A stretch of 64,000 nt of DNA from Sphingomonas sp. PAMC 26621 (GTDB taxonomy: Bacteria; Pseudomonadota; Alphaproteobacteria; Sphingomonadales; Sphingomonadaceae), in assembly GCF_000251145.1 (NCBI RefSeq), contig NZ_AIDW01000006.1, forward strand, positions 1-64,000, given 5' to 3'. Position numbers and translations under genes: made by a program. Below, one piece after another: positions 39,701 to 47,407 of this stretch (position 1 is its first letter; each line of letters begins with the position of its first letter). The notes under the pieces were generated by a model. That model was not told where the DNA came from. It made no database searches and was given only the letters and a program-made list of their open reading frames with translations.

Positions 39701-40142
39701 CGCTGTACTTCCCGTAATAGTCTTTATTCGCGGCAAAGGCGCCGGCCTGTGTTCCACGATCGATCGAGACGTAGTGCTGGTAATCGGCCGGCGCGATGCG
39801 GCTGAAGTGCTGATCGACCGCTCCCCACTTCGAGTTCGCCAGCAGCAGGTTGTTGTTGGTGCCGGTCACGTCGCGAAGCCCGGCGAGGTCGACCGACGAA
39901 TAGTAGGACGATCCGAACTGGGCGACCGCCGTCGCAGCCGATGTAGGGCCGGTTCCGGACAGGAGGTCCCCGTTCCAGAGCAGCTGATGGTGCGCGTCGT
40001 AGATCGCCCCGACACCGTTCCACCCCACGATCGCATTTCCCGCCGCGTCGAACAGCGGCCGAAAGTTCACTTGATCCAGCAGAAACGACAGGTCGGTGCC
40101 GTCGAGGACGAATGGCTTCAGGCCGTTGCGATAGGTAGGCAT
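33735..40142 (-). CDS. Secreted animal-type heme peroxidase with RTX repeats (MopA-like)
   Basis: A 2135-residue protein from the ATG at 40142 (AAGGGGATCAGAC before it). The animal heme peroxidase domain spans about residues 290-960: Asp-His of 'FGQFFDHGLDF' (distal His299), Arg607 and Glu610 in 'GDGRVNENF' matching the catalytic Arg and heme-ester Glu of myeloperoxidase, 'EEHNF', and proximal His736 in 'AAFRFGHSTL'. Asn replaces the Met that makes the third heme bond in myeloperoxidase. RTX calcium-binding nonapeptides (GGxGxDxxx) form blocks near 1110-1290 and 1690-2030, separated by a Calx-beta domain (about 1550-1660). The end ('DVNGDGIADFAILLSN...') is typical of type I secretion substrates, and a matching exporter is encoded divergently. 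MopA Mn(II)-oxidising peroxidases of Erythrobacter and Aurantimonas share this layout. Confidence 0.9.
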   Translation of the reverse strand: MPTYRNGLKPFVLDGTDLSFLLDQVNFRPLFDAAGNAIVGWNGVGAIYDAHHQLLWNGDLLSGTGPTSAATAVAQFGSSYYSSVDLAGLRDVTGTNNNLLLANSKWGAVDQHFSRIAPADYQHYVSIDRGTQAGAFAANKDYYGKYSDGSVVDGTPLGQFGVSPTINTNYTITTAGTTNALAADGTPISIQNVVDYTPRMISLATTTAGVVYDTWAKHAADPAASTHAPTEIYYDAKGIATVTDWGDLKTVHDGGLGQVDTQARLAASAGQDDHFIGGLNPGVSPSNGFFVLFGQFFDHGLDFIGKGSAQTIKIALAKDDPLYGMKGSDGQPVHEITITRATVDSVDASGNPQYVNHSSPYIDQSQTYGSHEQLTNLLREWVPDLTTASPSDFHAGMKLFDGHTLATQWQAADGTMSTRTLPTLDELRAHVEATGRDALTWEDVNNLRNRDASGHVIATGQPGAGVSGSALLLDMNPRFDSGHMHGFQDANGDGLQQTTEVSYGTAAQSASVDAAIATIDAAVKVQFGAGSKFGIDPTTHKLTLFMQTLDPQAPPGTPHTLDGASALFPFVNFADFSITTPAGAVHDAVGQILLASVGDHYIAGDGRVNENFGLTSIHHVFHEEHNFQVGNLMDALHRDDTVTGDPTHAKLHAFQIDTHATNAAGDFVFSDGSIAWDQDKMFNASKLIVEMEYQHAAVDQYARNVTPNIQEFVGYTSSVNADISLEYSQAAFRFGHSTLRETIDTIDPTKGLTGKIMGYALRDAFLSPEKFADVGPAAIVLGMSHQQMNEVDEFVTPALNQGLLGQPLDLAAINIARGRDIGIPTLNDFRGAIGLARYTSWTDFGQNMQHPSSLVNFIAAYSFDGDMAKAGAMVGLVDGSIAEGDPAAMLFTTAQAYAFMSGDATLGGAGTLGFNAIDTWLGGLAEVHQPGGLLGETFDKVFVAQIESLMDGDRFYYLYRLAGQQFGEEVGNAQLKDIVERNTGLSHLNGNIFGYADAYVDLSAHKEVAAASGSEVKTTGNDHKYGDVYDSDGAFVSAGALTLHPTLGVYSNGGLGARNDGNVVTIGGVQYIQDTRLADSPKAQLNDGVNLDGTPNSGAESSEVIVATDHADLIYAQGGDDTVYGEAGNDIIYGGYGIDRLYGGDGSDRIYGGDNPDLIDGGSGDDFLYGESSGSDINGSDQIIGGSGNDFISGGTGIDKLSGGTGDDTIYGDQDTDPFTHGSDGNDYVDGGTGGDILYGDNGDDVLVGGADQDQLFGGNGDDILRPGDQTGALTIGTDEVLGGDGVTDEGNTPGSTGFDLVDFSDNAARPGGITFDLANQTNPGTTVTGIPTQIATAQIEGVIGSVGNDHILGDAGENWIIGGGGNDVFTTDGGNDIIIGGSIRLDALIGKYESAPGVLSTYDHNNDNAGLTAADQLQDAQYAGASHRVGYLDTLATSGINAGIIDAANAQLGGVDYSKHFTEMLRSDQFKNTVLGDAAGTALSGQSDTLVLQGSRNDYVIQQVVFAGHKILRITGAASGSDLVVDVNNYQFVSGGTTTNYTFEQLAVRTLSVSDVAVGEGLNGVHAMTFTVTLSSPATNGPVTVNYATANITATAGSDYAAVSGTLTFAAGQTTQTVTVNVTGDQQQELDETFGLTLSSAVNATILRATAVGSILNDDLVGTAGANVLTAPNGGVTGGVTLDYYISGLAGADTLTGGIGNDLLDGGAGADRMVGGLGDDTYVVERANDVVVETAGQGTDTVQSLINSYTLGADVENLIFTGPGNFTGTGNALDNVITGGALNDTLSGGGGNDTLNGGAGNDTLDGGTGNDVMIGGTGNDVYVVDSVGDVVTELPGGGTDLVQTTLASYVLGSDVEDLTFTGIGGFTGTGNALANTITGGTGADTLSGGGGNDTLVGGAGADVLEGGTGSDTLQGGADSDTATYLHAVGGVYADLGVNNAFARETGVTVGTVAAVGGASASVLSSDTLQSIENLTGSDFGDRLVGSNAANVLSGGGGADILQGGGGADVLTGGAGADIFVYTALSDSTVLIPGQVSGLDTILDFTSGSDKIDLRAIDANTRLGGDQAFTFIGGGAFTGSTAMTGGQQALHAGELHIVAGVLSGDVNGDGIADFAILLSNVNGVTPTLQAADIVL

Positions 40143-40481
40143 GTCTGATCCCCTTGACTTACCACTGCGGACGAAATCGATGCCATCGACTCCAGAGCAT
40201 GTCCGGGGAACGACATCTCCGGCGACGATATGGTCGTCGCAACTCGAATCCATCATTCATTGCTCGTATGCCTAACGAAATATTACCATCACCTCATACA
40301 TCCTTTTGCGTATTTGACTGTCAGACCGTTCCCCATCATAAAAATGGAAGATACCTGATAATTCTCTGAAAAATCTGCATCTCGACGCATGGCACGGCTG
40401 GCGTAGTGTCGAGTCATGCCAGCATTTACTGTTGCGGGACCGCGTCCTGTTTCGGGTTCTCATGTCGTGTAGGGGTGGGAC
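40143..40481. promoter_or_regulatory. Divergent promoter region of peroxidase and secretion operon, with stem-loop
   Basis: An exact stem GCGACGA/TCGTCGC with five-base loop lies at 40222-40240, about 80 bases before the peroxidase start on that strand, and CTCGAC/GTCGAG repeats at 40381-40413 lie nearer the operon. The region 40270-40380 is AT-rich relative to its surroundings. These are candidate sites for shared control of toxin-like substrate and exporter. Confidence 0.4.
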
Positions 40482-41018
40482 ATGTCGCTGTGCTCGGCAA
40501 ATACTGTTGGGGTCAATCGATCTCATCTTTCTGAAAACGCTTTCATTCTCTCGTTTGAAAGCGGATTTCACCCAAAGATCGTGTTTGACCGCGACGGTGC
40601 CGAAGCGAGAGGGGTCTTCGCCTGCTCGCAGAACGTGGTGCGCTTCAAGGCGACGAACACGCAGCGCCGGATCGACGGCGTGTTTACCCGGGTCACGTCA
40701 AGCAACCGTCCAGGTGCGTTCGCGGGATTGGTGTTCATCCAGCGGCGTACAAACGGCTTCCCGCGTATCCTGCGACTCAAGGCAACACGCGACCTTCGGT
40801 ACGACGTGATCGGCACGCGCACGAGCGTTGATCTGGAACGACGCGACCATCTCCCCGAGTCGCTGCTGCACGACATCGCCGCCCGAATCGGCGTGCGAAT
40901 GAAGACGCTGCGCACCCAGCAGACCAGCGTTGTGGCAAAGACCGGAACACCCCGACAGGCACAGCTCATCTGCCTTCTCACAAGGCTGTTCATCCCAAGC
41001 GTCGGGGAACCGTCATGA
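40482..41018 (+). CDS. Unknown protein leading the type I secretion operon
   Basis: A 178-residue protein that I do not recognise. It is preceded by AGGGG at good spacing and overlaps the tolC-like gene by ATGA, which strongly suggests a real, coupled gene. It is rich in Arg and Thr, has no signal peptide or membrane helix, and has a middle part of short beta-like segments ('SFESGFHPKIVFDRDGAEAR', 'GAFAGLVFIQRRTNGFPRIL'). As first gene of the operon it could be a regulator or secretion accessory. Residues 'LESLLHDIAARIGVRMKTL'-like text suggests one amphipathic helix near 125-145. Confidence 0.6.
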   Translation: MSLCSANTVGVNRSHLSENAFILSFESGFHPKIVFDRDGAEARGVFACSQNVVRFKATNTQRRIDGVFTRVTSSNRPGAFAGLVFIQRRTNGFPRILRLKATRDLRYDVIGTRTSVDLERRDHLPESLLHDIAARIGVRMKTLRTQQTSVVAKTGTPRQAQLICLLTRLFIPSVGEPS

Positions 41019-42439
41019 GCATGCGATCGCGGATCCTGCTCGGCTTGATCGCGGGGGCCGCTTCGCTGACGCTGCCACCCTCGTCGAAGGCGGCAGTGCC
41101 GGACGGCCGAACGCTCCCATCTCCCGTCAGCGACCCCATGAGCCGGATCTTGGCCGCCGAAGACCCGATCCTCAAACTGGACGACACAAGCTATGACGTC
41201 GGTGGCTTCCGTGGACTCGTCGCGGCGGCCGTTCGACGCCACCCTGCGATAGCGGAAGCACAAGCCGGCAGCAAAGAGGCGCGTGCCGCCCGCAGCGAAG
41301 CAAAGGCGCAGTTGCTGCCGAGGGTGGACCTGTCGTTCAGCAGTTATCGAGTAGCGTCCCGCGCCTTCTCGAACGACCCGCAAAACATCATAGAGCGCTC
41401 GCGAGCCGACCGGCGAACAGACGCTCTGGCGAGCATCGACCAGACGTTTTTCGATTTCGGTGCGACACGAGCGCGAATAGAATCAGCCAACGAACGGTTC
41501 GACGCTTCGACAGCAGACGTGGACAACGTGCAGACCGAGGTGGCGCTTCGCGCGATTGCGGCATGGTACAACGTCTTCGCCTACCGTGAACTCGTTGGGT
41601 TGTCTCAGGGACTGACCGACCATCAGGTGGCGCTGCGTAAATCCATCCTAAAGCGCGTGTCGTCCGGTGCCACAGCGTCGGGTGATGTCGCACGCGTGGA
41701 CAGTTACCTCGCCTCGGCGCGGACGCATGTTGCTATCTACCAGCGGTCGCTCGCGGCGGCCGAGGCCCAATTTACCGAGATCTACGGACGCCCCCCCCCC
41801 AACGACCTCCTTCCTGCCCCACCGCTGGGCAGGAAGCTCGCGAGCAGCGACGCGGCGGCGGCGGCGGTGGTGCACTCACCCACGGTCAAGGCAGCGGCCG
41901 CGGTGGCGCGTGCCGCCCATCTGCAGGCCCGGGCCGCGCATGCGGACACGTTGCCGACGATCACAGGCGGGGTCGATGCCGGCCGGTACGGCGTCTTCGA
42001 GACTGCGCGCGACTACGACGTACGCGCACGCGTTGCAGTGCGATGGCGACTGTTCGGTGGAGTCGGTGCCCGTGCCGACCAGGCTGATGCGCGCGCCGAT
42101 GCCGCCGACGCCCGCACCGCTCGGACAGCAGAGGAGCTGCGCCGCGACGCGGTGATCGCCTGGACGGACGTCGGCGCGCTCGACCGGCAGCTCGTGGCGC
42201 TGCGGCAGAGCTACTTGGCGAGCCGCCAGTCGCGCGACGTCCTCGCCGAACGCTTCGCCTATTCGCGGGGGACCCTGTTCGACGTGCTGGAATCGGAGGA
42301 CTCGTACTTCCAGACGGCGGCGGCATTCGTACAGGCGTTGGCCGAGCGCGACGCGACCCGCTACGTCCTGCTGGCAAGGACCGGGCTGCTGCTCGATGCG
42401 CTCGCCATCCCGCAATACAATCAGGAGACCACGCGATGA
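41015..42439 (+). CDS. TolC-family outer-membrane protein of a type I secretion system
   Basis: A 474-residue protein with a signal peptide ('ILLGLIAGAASLTLPPSSKA') and two repeats of the TolC coiled-coil domain: 'GLVAAAVRRHPAIAEAQAG' and 'QLLPRVDLSFSSY' in the first, 'AAVVHSPTVKAAAAVARAA' in the second. It forms the outer-membrane channel for the ABC/HlyD pair downstream. Codons 260-262 fall in a run of ten C residues. The gene overlaps both neighbours by ATGA. Confidence 0.9.
   Translation: MSMRSRILLGLIAGAASLTLPPSSKAAVPDGRTLPSPVSDPMSRILAAEDPILKLDDTSYDVGGFRGLVAAAVRRHPAIAEAQAGSKEARAARSEAKAQLLPRVDLSFSSYRVASRAFSNDPQNIIERSRADRRTDALASIDQTFFDFGATRARIESANERFDASTADVDNVQTEVALRAIAAWYNVFAYRELVGLSQGLTDHQVALRKSILKRVSSGATASGDVARVDSYLASARTHVAIYQRSLAAAEAQFTEIYGRPPPNDLLPAPPLGRKLASSDAAAAAVVHSPTVKAAAAVARAAHLQARAAHADTLPTITGGVDAGRYGVFETARDYDVRARVAVRWRLFGGVGARADQADARADAADARTARTAEELRRDAVIAWTDVGALDRQLVALRQSYLASRQSRDVLAERFAYSRGTLFDVLESEDSYFQTAAAFVQALAERDATRYVLLARTGLLLDALAIPQYNQETTR
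41791..41800 (+). repeat. Ten-base poly-C tract inside the tolC-like gene
   Basis: C10 encoding the end of Arg and three Pro codons ('GRPPPND'). A gain or loss of one base by slippage would frameshift the outer-membrane component. No mismatch-prone context other than length is evident. Confidence 0.6.
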
Positions 42440-44160
42440 GCCTGCACGTGTCCCCAGCACGCCGGCCGCTGTTCGCCGAATGGCTGATCCAGCCGATGCG
42501 ACGCAACGCGTCGGTCTATCTGAAGGTCGGCATCGCCGCCGTGCTGATAAACCTGCTTGGTCTGCTCTCCTCGCTCTTCACCATGACCGTGTACGACCGC
42601 GTGGTCCCGAACCACGCGACCGCCTCCCTGATCGGACTGACGGTCGGTCTGACCATCGTCATCTGCGGCGACTTCGCGCTGCGGACGCTGCGCGCCTATT
42701 TCATCGACATCGCCGGCGCGGACATCGATGCGGACGTCGGCGGCACGGTGTTCGACCGCCTGCTGGCGCTGCGGCTCGATCTCAAGAAGGGCTCGACCGG
42801 AGCGCTTGCGGGCCTGATGCGCGAGCTCGAGACGCTGCGCGACTTCTTCGCCTCGGCGACCATGACCGCGCTCGTCGACGTACCCTTCATCATCGTCACG
42901 CTCACGCTAACCGCGCTGCTCGGCGGCCCCGTGGTGATCGTACCCCTCGTCATGGTGCCGATCGTCATCCTGACCGGATGGCTGACGCATCCGGCGATGG
43001 ACCGACTGTCGGCCCGGTCGATGACCGGTGGACTGCTCAAGCAGTCGGTACTGGTCGAGACCATCGGTGCGCTTGAAACGATCAAGGCCACGGGCGCCGG
43101 AGATCTGATGCGGCGACGCTGGGCCCTTGCGATGCACGATCACTCGCAAAGTTCGCTGACCCAGCGCCTCGTGGCGACGATCAGCGTCAACGTCGCCACC
43201 TCGGCGAACACCATCTCCTACGCGGGCGTCGTGGTGGTCGGTGTGATCCTCATGGCCGAGGAGAAGCTCACGATGGGCGCGCTGATCGCATGCTCGATCC
43301 TGTCCGGTCGCGCCGTCGCACCGCTCGGGCAGATCGCCCAGCTGATGTCTCGCCTGAACGCGACTCGGGCAGCCTACCGGCAGATCGACGCGATGATGAC
43401 GCTTCCTCCCGAAGGGCCAAGCGAAGAGGCGTTGAAGGTGAGGACGCTGTCCGGACATGTCGAACTTCGCGGCGTTACGTTCCGCTATCCCGGAAGTCCC
43501 GAACCGACGATTGCCGGAATGGACCTGATGATCGGAGCCGGGGAAAAGGTCGCGATCCTGGGTCGGGTCGGATCGGGGAAGTCGACGCTGCTGCGTCTGC
43601 TGCTCGGCCTCTATCCGCCACAGGAAGGCATGATCCTGTTCGACGGAACGGAATCCCGTCAGTTCGATCCCGAAACCATGCGCAGGTCGATCGGAGCCGC
43701 CTTGCAGGAGAGTGTCCTGCTGACCGGCACCGTGCGTGAGAACATCGACCTCGGCCGGGCAGCGGTGGACGACGAGGAACTCCTGCGCGTCGCACGCCTT
43801 TCGGGAACGCACCAGTTCATCGGCCAGCTTGCCAATGGATACGATCTGAAGCTCGCCGACCGCGGCGAAGGTCTTTCAGGCGGACAGCGCCAGTCGATCG
43901 CGATCGCACGGGCGCTTGCGGGGAGTCCGCCGATCCTGCTGTTCGATGAGCCGTCGTCGGCGATGGATTCGGATACGGAGACCGCGCTGCTCCAGCGGCT
44001 GCGGGCGGAGATCGTCGAACGTACCGTAGTGTTGGTGACGCACCGTCCGCCGCTTCTGCAGTTGGTGGACCGGATCGTCCTGCTCGACGGCGGCCGCATC
44101 GTCGCCGACGGCCCGCGGGACGCGATCCTGCGTCAGATGACCCCTGTGAAGGCAGCCTGA
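42436..44160 (+). CDS. Type I secretion ABC transporter (LapB/RtxB-like, no C39 domain)
   Basis: A 574-residue half-transporter: transmembrane domain in residues 25 to about 310, then a nucleotide-binding domain with Walker A 'GRVGSGKSTLL', signature 'LSGGQRQSIAIARAL', Walker B 'ILLFDEPSSAMD' and H-loop 'LVTHRPPLL'. The N-terminal C39-like domain of RtxB/LapB is missing or reduced to about 20 residues, so it resembles the PrtD or short LapB class. It energises export of the RTX peroxidase encoded divergently. It overlaps tolC by ATGA and is followed by hlyD after one base. Confidence 0.92.
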   Translation: MSLHVSPARRPLFAEWLIQPMRRNASVYLKVGIAAVLINLLGLLSSLFTMTVYDRVVPNHATASLIGLTVGLTIVICGDFALRTLRAYFIDIAGADIDADVGGTVFDRLLALRLDLKKGSTGALAGLMRELETLRDFFASATMTALVDVPFIIVTLTLTALLGGPVVIVPLVMVPIVILTGWLTHPAMDRLSARSMTGGLLKQSVLVETIGALETIKATGAGDLMRRRWALAMHDHSQSSLTQRLVATISVNVATSANTISYAGVVVVGVILMAEEKLTMGALIACSILSGRAVAPLGQIAQLMSRLNATRAAYRQIDAMMTLPPEGPSEEALKVRTLSGHVELRGVTFRYPGSPEPTIAGMDLMIGAGEKVAILGRVGSGKSTLLRLLLGLYPPQEGMILFDGTESRQFDPETMRRSIGAALQESVLLTGTVRENIDLGRAAVDDEELLRVARLSGTHQFIGQLANGYDLKLADRGEGLSGGQRQSIAIARALAGSPPILLFDEPSSAMDSDTETALLQRLRAEIVERTVVLVTHRPPLLQLVDRIVLLDGGRIVADGPRDAILRQMTPVKAA

Positions 44161-44161
44161 C

Positions 44162-45523
44162 ATGTCGCTGTCCGCACCCGTGCAGCCCCGGTTCGCCAGC
44201 GAGGCGGCGGTCGTCGTAGATCTCCACGGCGGGCGTCTTGAGCATCTTACTAAGAGGGTTAGGCCGGCGACGGCATCCAACCTCCTCCTGTGGGTCATTG
44301 TCGGCCTGTTCGCCGTGGCTCTGCTATGGGCGTGGCTGACCGTACTCGACCGCACTGTGCGTGCCACTGGCCGGGTGATACCCGGCGCGCAGTTGCAGGT
44401 CGTATCCAACCTGGAGGGCGGGATTATCAGTGCGATTCTGGTACGGGTAGGCCAGCCGGTCCGAGCAGGCGCCCCCATGATCACGCTGGACCGCACCGAG
44501 GCGGGAGCCGCACTCGGCGCGGGCGCTGCGACCATGGCTGCGCTCTCGGCAAAGATTGCCCGGCTCGAAGGCGAGGTGAAAGGGGTAGAGCCACGCTTCG
44601 ATCCGAAGCCTGACGCGGTGGCCATGGAGCCGATCGCAATCGAACGCTCTCTCCATCGTTCGCGGATCGCCGCGTTGGCGAGCGTCATGGGCGAGTCCAG
44701 CGCCCGCATCATGCAGGCGGACCGCGCCGCAGCCGAGGCTCGCGCGACGTATGCGTCGCGAAAGTCTGCCGCGCGCGCGGCAGATCGCGAGCTCGTCATT
44801 ATCCGCCCTCTCGTCGAGCAGGGGATCGAGCCCCGCATGTCGCTTATACAGCAAGAGAACCAAGCATCGATGGCGGCAAGCGACGTCGCCGCCGCGTCGG
44901 CCAGCGTTGCCCGCACCACTGCATCCATCGCCGAAGCCCGCGCGGCGGCGGCGCAGATGCGGGAAGACTGGCGCGGCAAGGCTGCCGACGAGCTGGCAGC
45001 CGCCCGAAGCGAGTTCGCGGCTCGCCGACAGGCCATGCCGGCCCTTGCCTCCAAGCTGGACCGCACCATCCTGCGCGCGCCACTGGATGGCCGGATAAAC
45101 CGCGTGCTGGTGTCGACCGTCGGGGGATCCGTCCATCCCGGCGACCCGCTGATCGAACTCGTGCCGTCGCAGAGCGGCCTGCTGATCGAGGCAATGGTCA
45201 GTCCCAAGGACATCGCCCGGGTCCGCCTGGGCCAGGAGGCACGGATCGAGGTCACCGCCTACGAGAGCGCGGTGTACGGAACGATCCCCGGGAAAGTGAT
45301 CGCGATCTCGCCCGACGCCACGACGAACGAGCGCACTGGCGAAGCGCACTACATGGTGCGCGTGGTCGCCAGGCGAAACGCGCTGACGGACCAGAAGGGG
45401 CAGGGGCTTGAGATCGGTCCGGGCATGGTGGCGACGGTAAGCCTAATGGGAGATCGCCGCTCCGTGCTCGACTATCTGCTCACGCCAATTACCCGGCTGA
45501 AGGAAACCGCCTTTCGAGAATAG
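44162..45523 (+). CDS. HlyD-family periplasmic adaptor of type I secretion
   Basis: A 453-residue membrane fusion protein: cytoplasmic N terminus, one transmembrane helix near residues 37-60 ('NLLLWVIVGLFAVALLWAWL'), a lipoyl/barrel-sandwich half ('QVVSNLEGGIISAILVRVGQ'), a long coiled coil, and the returning half 'ILRAPLDGRINRVLVSTVGG' with 'GDPLIELVPS'. The C-terminal beta-barrel domain contains 'GLEIGPGMVATVSLMG'. This is the HlyD/PrtE layout. It is the last gene of the secretion operon. Confidence 0.92.
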   Translation: MSLSAPVQPRFASEAAVVVDLHGGRLEHLTKRVRPATASNLLLWVIVGLFAVALLWAWLTVLDRTVRATGRVIPGAQLQVVSNLEGGIISAILVRVGQPVRAGAPMITLDRTEAGAALGAGAATMAALSAKIARLEGEVKGVEPRFDPKPDAVAMEPIAIERSLHRSRIAALASVMGESSARIMQADRAAAEARATYASRKSAARAADRELVIIRPLVEQGIEPRMSLIQQENQASMAASDVAAASASVARTTASIAEARAAAAQMREDWRGKAADELAAARSEFAARRQAMPALASKLDRTILRAPLDGRINRVLVSTVGGSVHPGDPLIELVPSQSGLLIEAMVSPKDIARVRLGQEARIEVTAYESAVYGTIPGKVIAISPDATTNERTGEAHYMVRVVARRNALTDQKGQGLEIGPGMVATVSLMGDRRSVLDYLLTPITRLKETAFRE

Positions 45524-45842
45524 CAGGATGAAAACGATATCCCGAGGTTCGGACGCTGCAGCCGTTTGAGAGAATTTCACCGTAGAGCACCGCACGCCCC
45601 GCAACTGTTTCTGGCGGAGGCGCCAGGCTGTGGCCTTCTCGGGCGCGCCGCACTCCGCCGAATAAAGCAAAATCGATGAAGGCGGTCCGAGAACCCACGA
45701 CGGTGGACACAGGACGAATTGGGCTGACGAGGCTCTCAAGCTCCGCCACCTCCGTTTCGGGGGTAGCCCTTAGCCCGTCCTCGGCTACTGTGAATCCGAG
45801 AGTCGCCGATCCCTCGGATCGTGGCGATGAGAAGGGGACACG
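45524..45842. other. Intergenic region with an inverted repeat before the peptidase gene
   Basis: No gene seen. ATCCGAG (45794-45800) and CTCGGAT (45813-45819) form perfect 7-base arms separated by 12 bases, ending 23 bases before the M28 start; GAGAAGGGG gives the ribosome-binding site. The repeat could be an operator or a leader hairpin. Confidence 0.35.
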
Positions 45843-47075
45843 ATGAACGACAGGTTGGCCCAGCCGAAGACTAAGCGCGTCCTTCGGATCATATCCGTGG
45901 TGACGGCCCTCCTCCTCGCCTCCCCAGTCCTGGCCCAACCGGCGGCGCGGACGGTCGATCCCGTTCGCGTGCTGGTGAAGCGGCTTGATCTGGAGCGGTA
46001 CAAGGCGACGATCAAAGGCCTCACCCAGTTCGGCGATCGCCGCCAGGGCACCGCCCGCAACCGTGCCGCGATCGACTGGATTGAAGGTCAACTCAAGAGC
46101 TACGGCTGCACCAATACCGAGCGCCTGACCTACACGTTCGGCGACGAGCCAGTGCACAGGGTCGCACCGGCCAGGGCAGTGGTGGACATCGGGTCGGACG
46201 AACCCGGCCTGTCGGTCGGCGGCGGGCGCTCGCGCGGCGCTACGCTTCAAACCGGCGTCAACAGCAACCCCAACGCCCAGCCCGACGCCCGGGTCCGGGC
46301 GCTGAACACTCCGCCCGCGATCCCGGGGCCGCGCGAGGAGGTCTATTGCACCAAGATCGGGACCGGCCACCCGGGCGAGATGTATATCATCAGCGCTCAC
46401 ATGGACGGTATCGGCTTTGGCGAGGCGGCCAATGACGACGGCTCGGGGACGGCGCTGGTGATGGAGCTGGCGCGCGTGTTCAGCAGCCCCGACATACAGA
46501 CCGACCGTTCAATCCGCTTCATCCTGTGGAACAACGAGGAAACCGGGCTGAATGGTGCCAAAGCCTATGTCGACCAGCGTGCAGCCCTGCAAGGCAAGGA
46601 GTCGCCCGCCGGATCTGGCCGCTACCCGGAGCCGAAGTGGCTCGGCGTCATACAGCACGACATGATGCTGTTCGACCACGGGATGCCCCGGGCCGACGGC
46701 AGCATGAGTCCTGTGCAGCGTCCCGAGGCCGACGTGAATATAGAATTCCAGTCGGCGTCCAAACGCGCCGCTCAATCCCAGGAGTTGGCCTGGGCCCTGC
46801 ATGCAGCGAACGAGCGTTACGCCACAGACTATCCGGCCGCGGTCGGACGCCACATGACCAATACCGATTCGACTCCGTTCATGGACCTGGCACCGGCCGT
46901 TAGCCTGCGCGAGAATGACCGCGGTGCTCAGGTCGGAAGCGGCTGGGACCCGCAGTGGCACCAGCCGACCGACCTCTACACCACCTACAGCGACAAGGAC
47001 TTCCTACTTGGGCTGAACGCGGCGCAGACCACCCTCTCAGCGACGGCACGGCTGGCGGGTGCGACCCTGCGCTAG
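45843..47075 (+). CDS. Exported M28-family metallopeptidase
   Basis: A 410-residue protein with signal peptide ('ISVVTALLLASPVLAQ'). The M28 co-catalytic zinc site is visible: His-x-Asp in 'ISAHMDGIG', Asp in 'ANDDGSGTAL', the Glu pair in 'LWNNEETGLNG', Asp in 'VIQHDMMLFDHG' and His in 'DPQWHQPTDLY'. It is likely a periplasmic or secreted aminopeptidase or carboxypeptidase. It lies downstream of the secretion operon and inside the pair of att-like repeats, so it may be cargo of the same island. Confidence 0.88.
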   Translation: MNDRLAQPKTKRVLRIISVVTALLLASPVLAQPAARTVDPVRVLVKRLDLERYKATIKGLTQFGDRRQGTARNRAAIDWIEGQLKSYGCTNTERLTYTFGDEPVHRVAPARAVVDIGSDEPGLSVGGGRSRGATLQTGVNSNPNAQPDARVRALNTPPAIPGPREEVYCTKIGTGHPGEMYIISAHMDGIGFGEAANDDGSGTALVMELARVFSSPDIQTDRSIRFILWNNEETGLNGAKAYVDQRAALQGKESPAGSGRYPEPKWLGVIQHDMMLFDHGMPRADGSMSPVQRPEADVNIEFQSASKRAAQSQELAWALHAANERYATDYPAAVGRHMTNTDSTPFMDLAPAVSLRENDRGAQVGSGWDPQWHQPTDLYTTYSDKDFLLGLNAAQTTLSATARLAGATLR

Positions 47076-47407
47076 TCGCGCTTCGACGACCCGGGTCGCA
47101 GGATCGGCGGAGGTACGCGGATATTGGCTGCGTAGACGACTGGCTCGGCCGGCGATCCGGACCGGCTCGCGTGTCTGGACGGCGGCTCCAGTACGCGCGT
47201 GAAACGTTGGAACGTCGGCTCTTCGGGCGCGTGCTGCTATCGCAGCCGTAATGAACGAAGGTCCGGTATGAGCAGCGGCAGTGAGCCTGCGAACGTCCGC
47301 CACTGGGGTAATCCGGCGTTGACGGCGACTGATCCAACTGCGTCGCAGGATATTGGTCAGTCAGATTCCATAGGCTTCCAAGGACAGCACGGTGCTCCAT
47401 TCGACAC

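Noticed and set aside
35442..40148. Two long plus-strand frames (850 and 696 codons) opposite the peroxidase gene
   Set aside because: They mirror the RTX/peroxidase coding sequence and give only repetitive charged sequence without domains.
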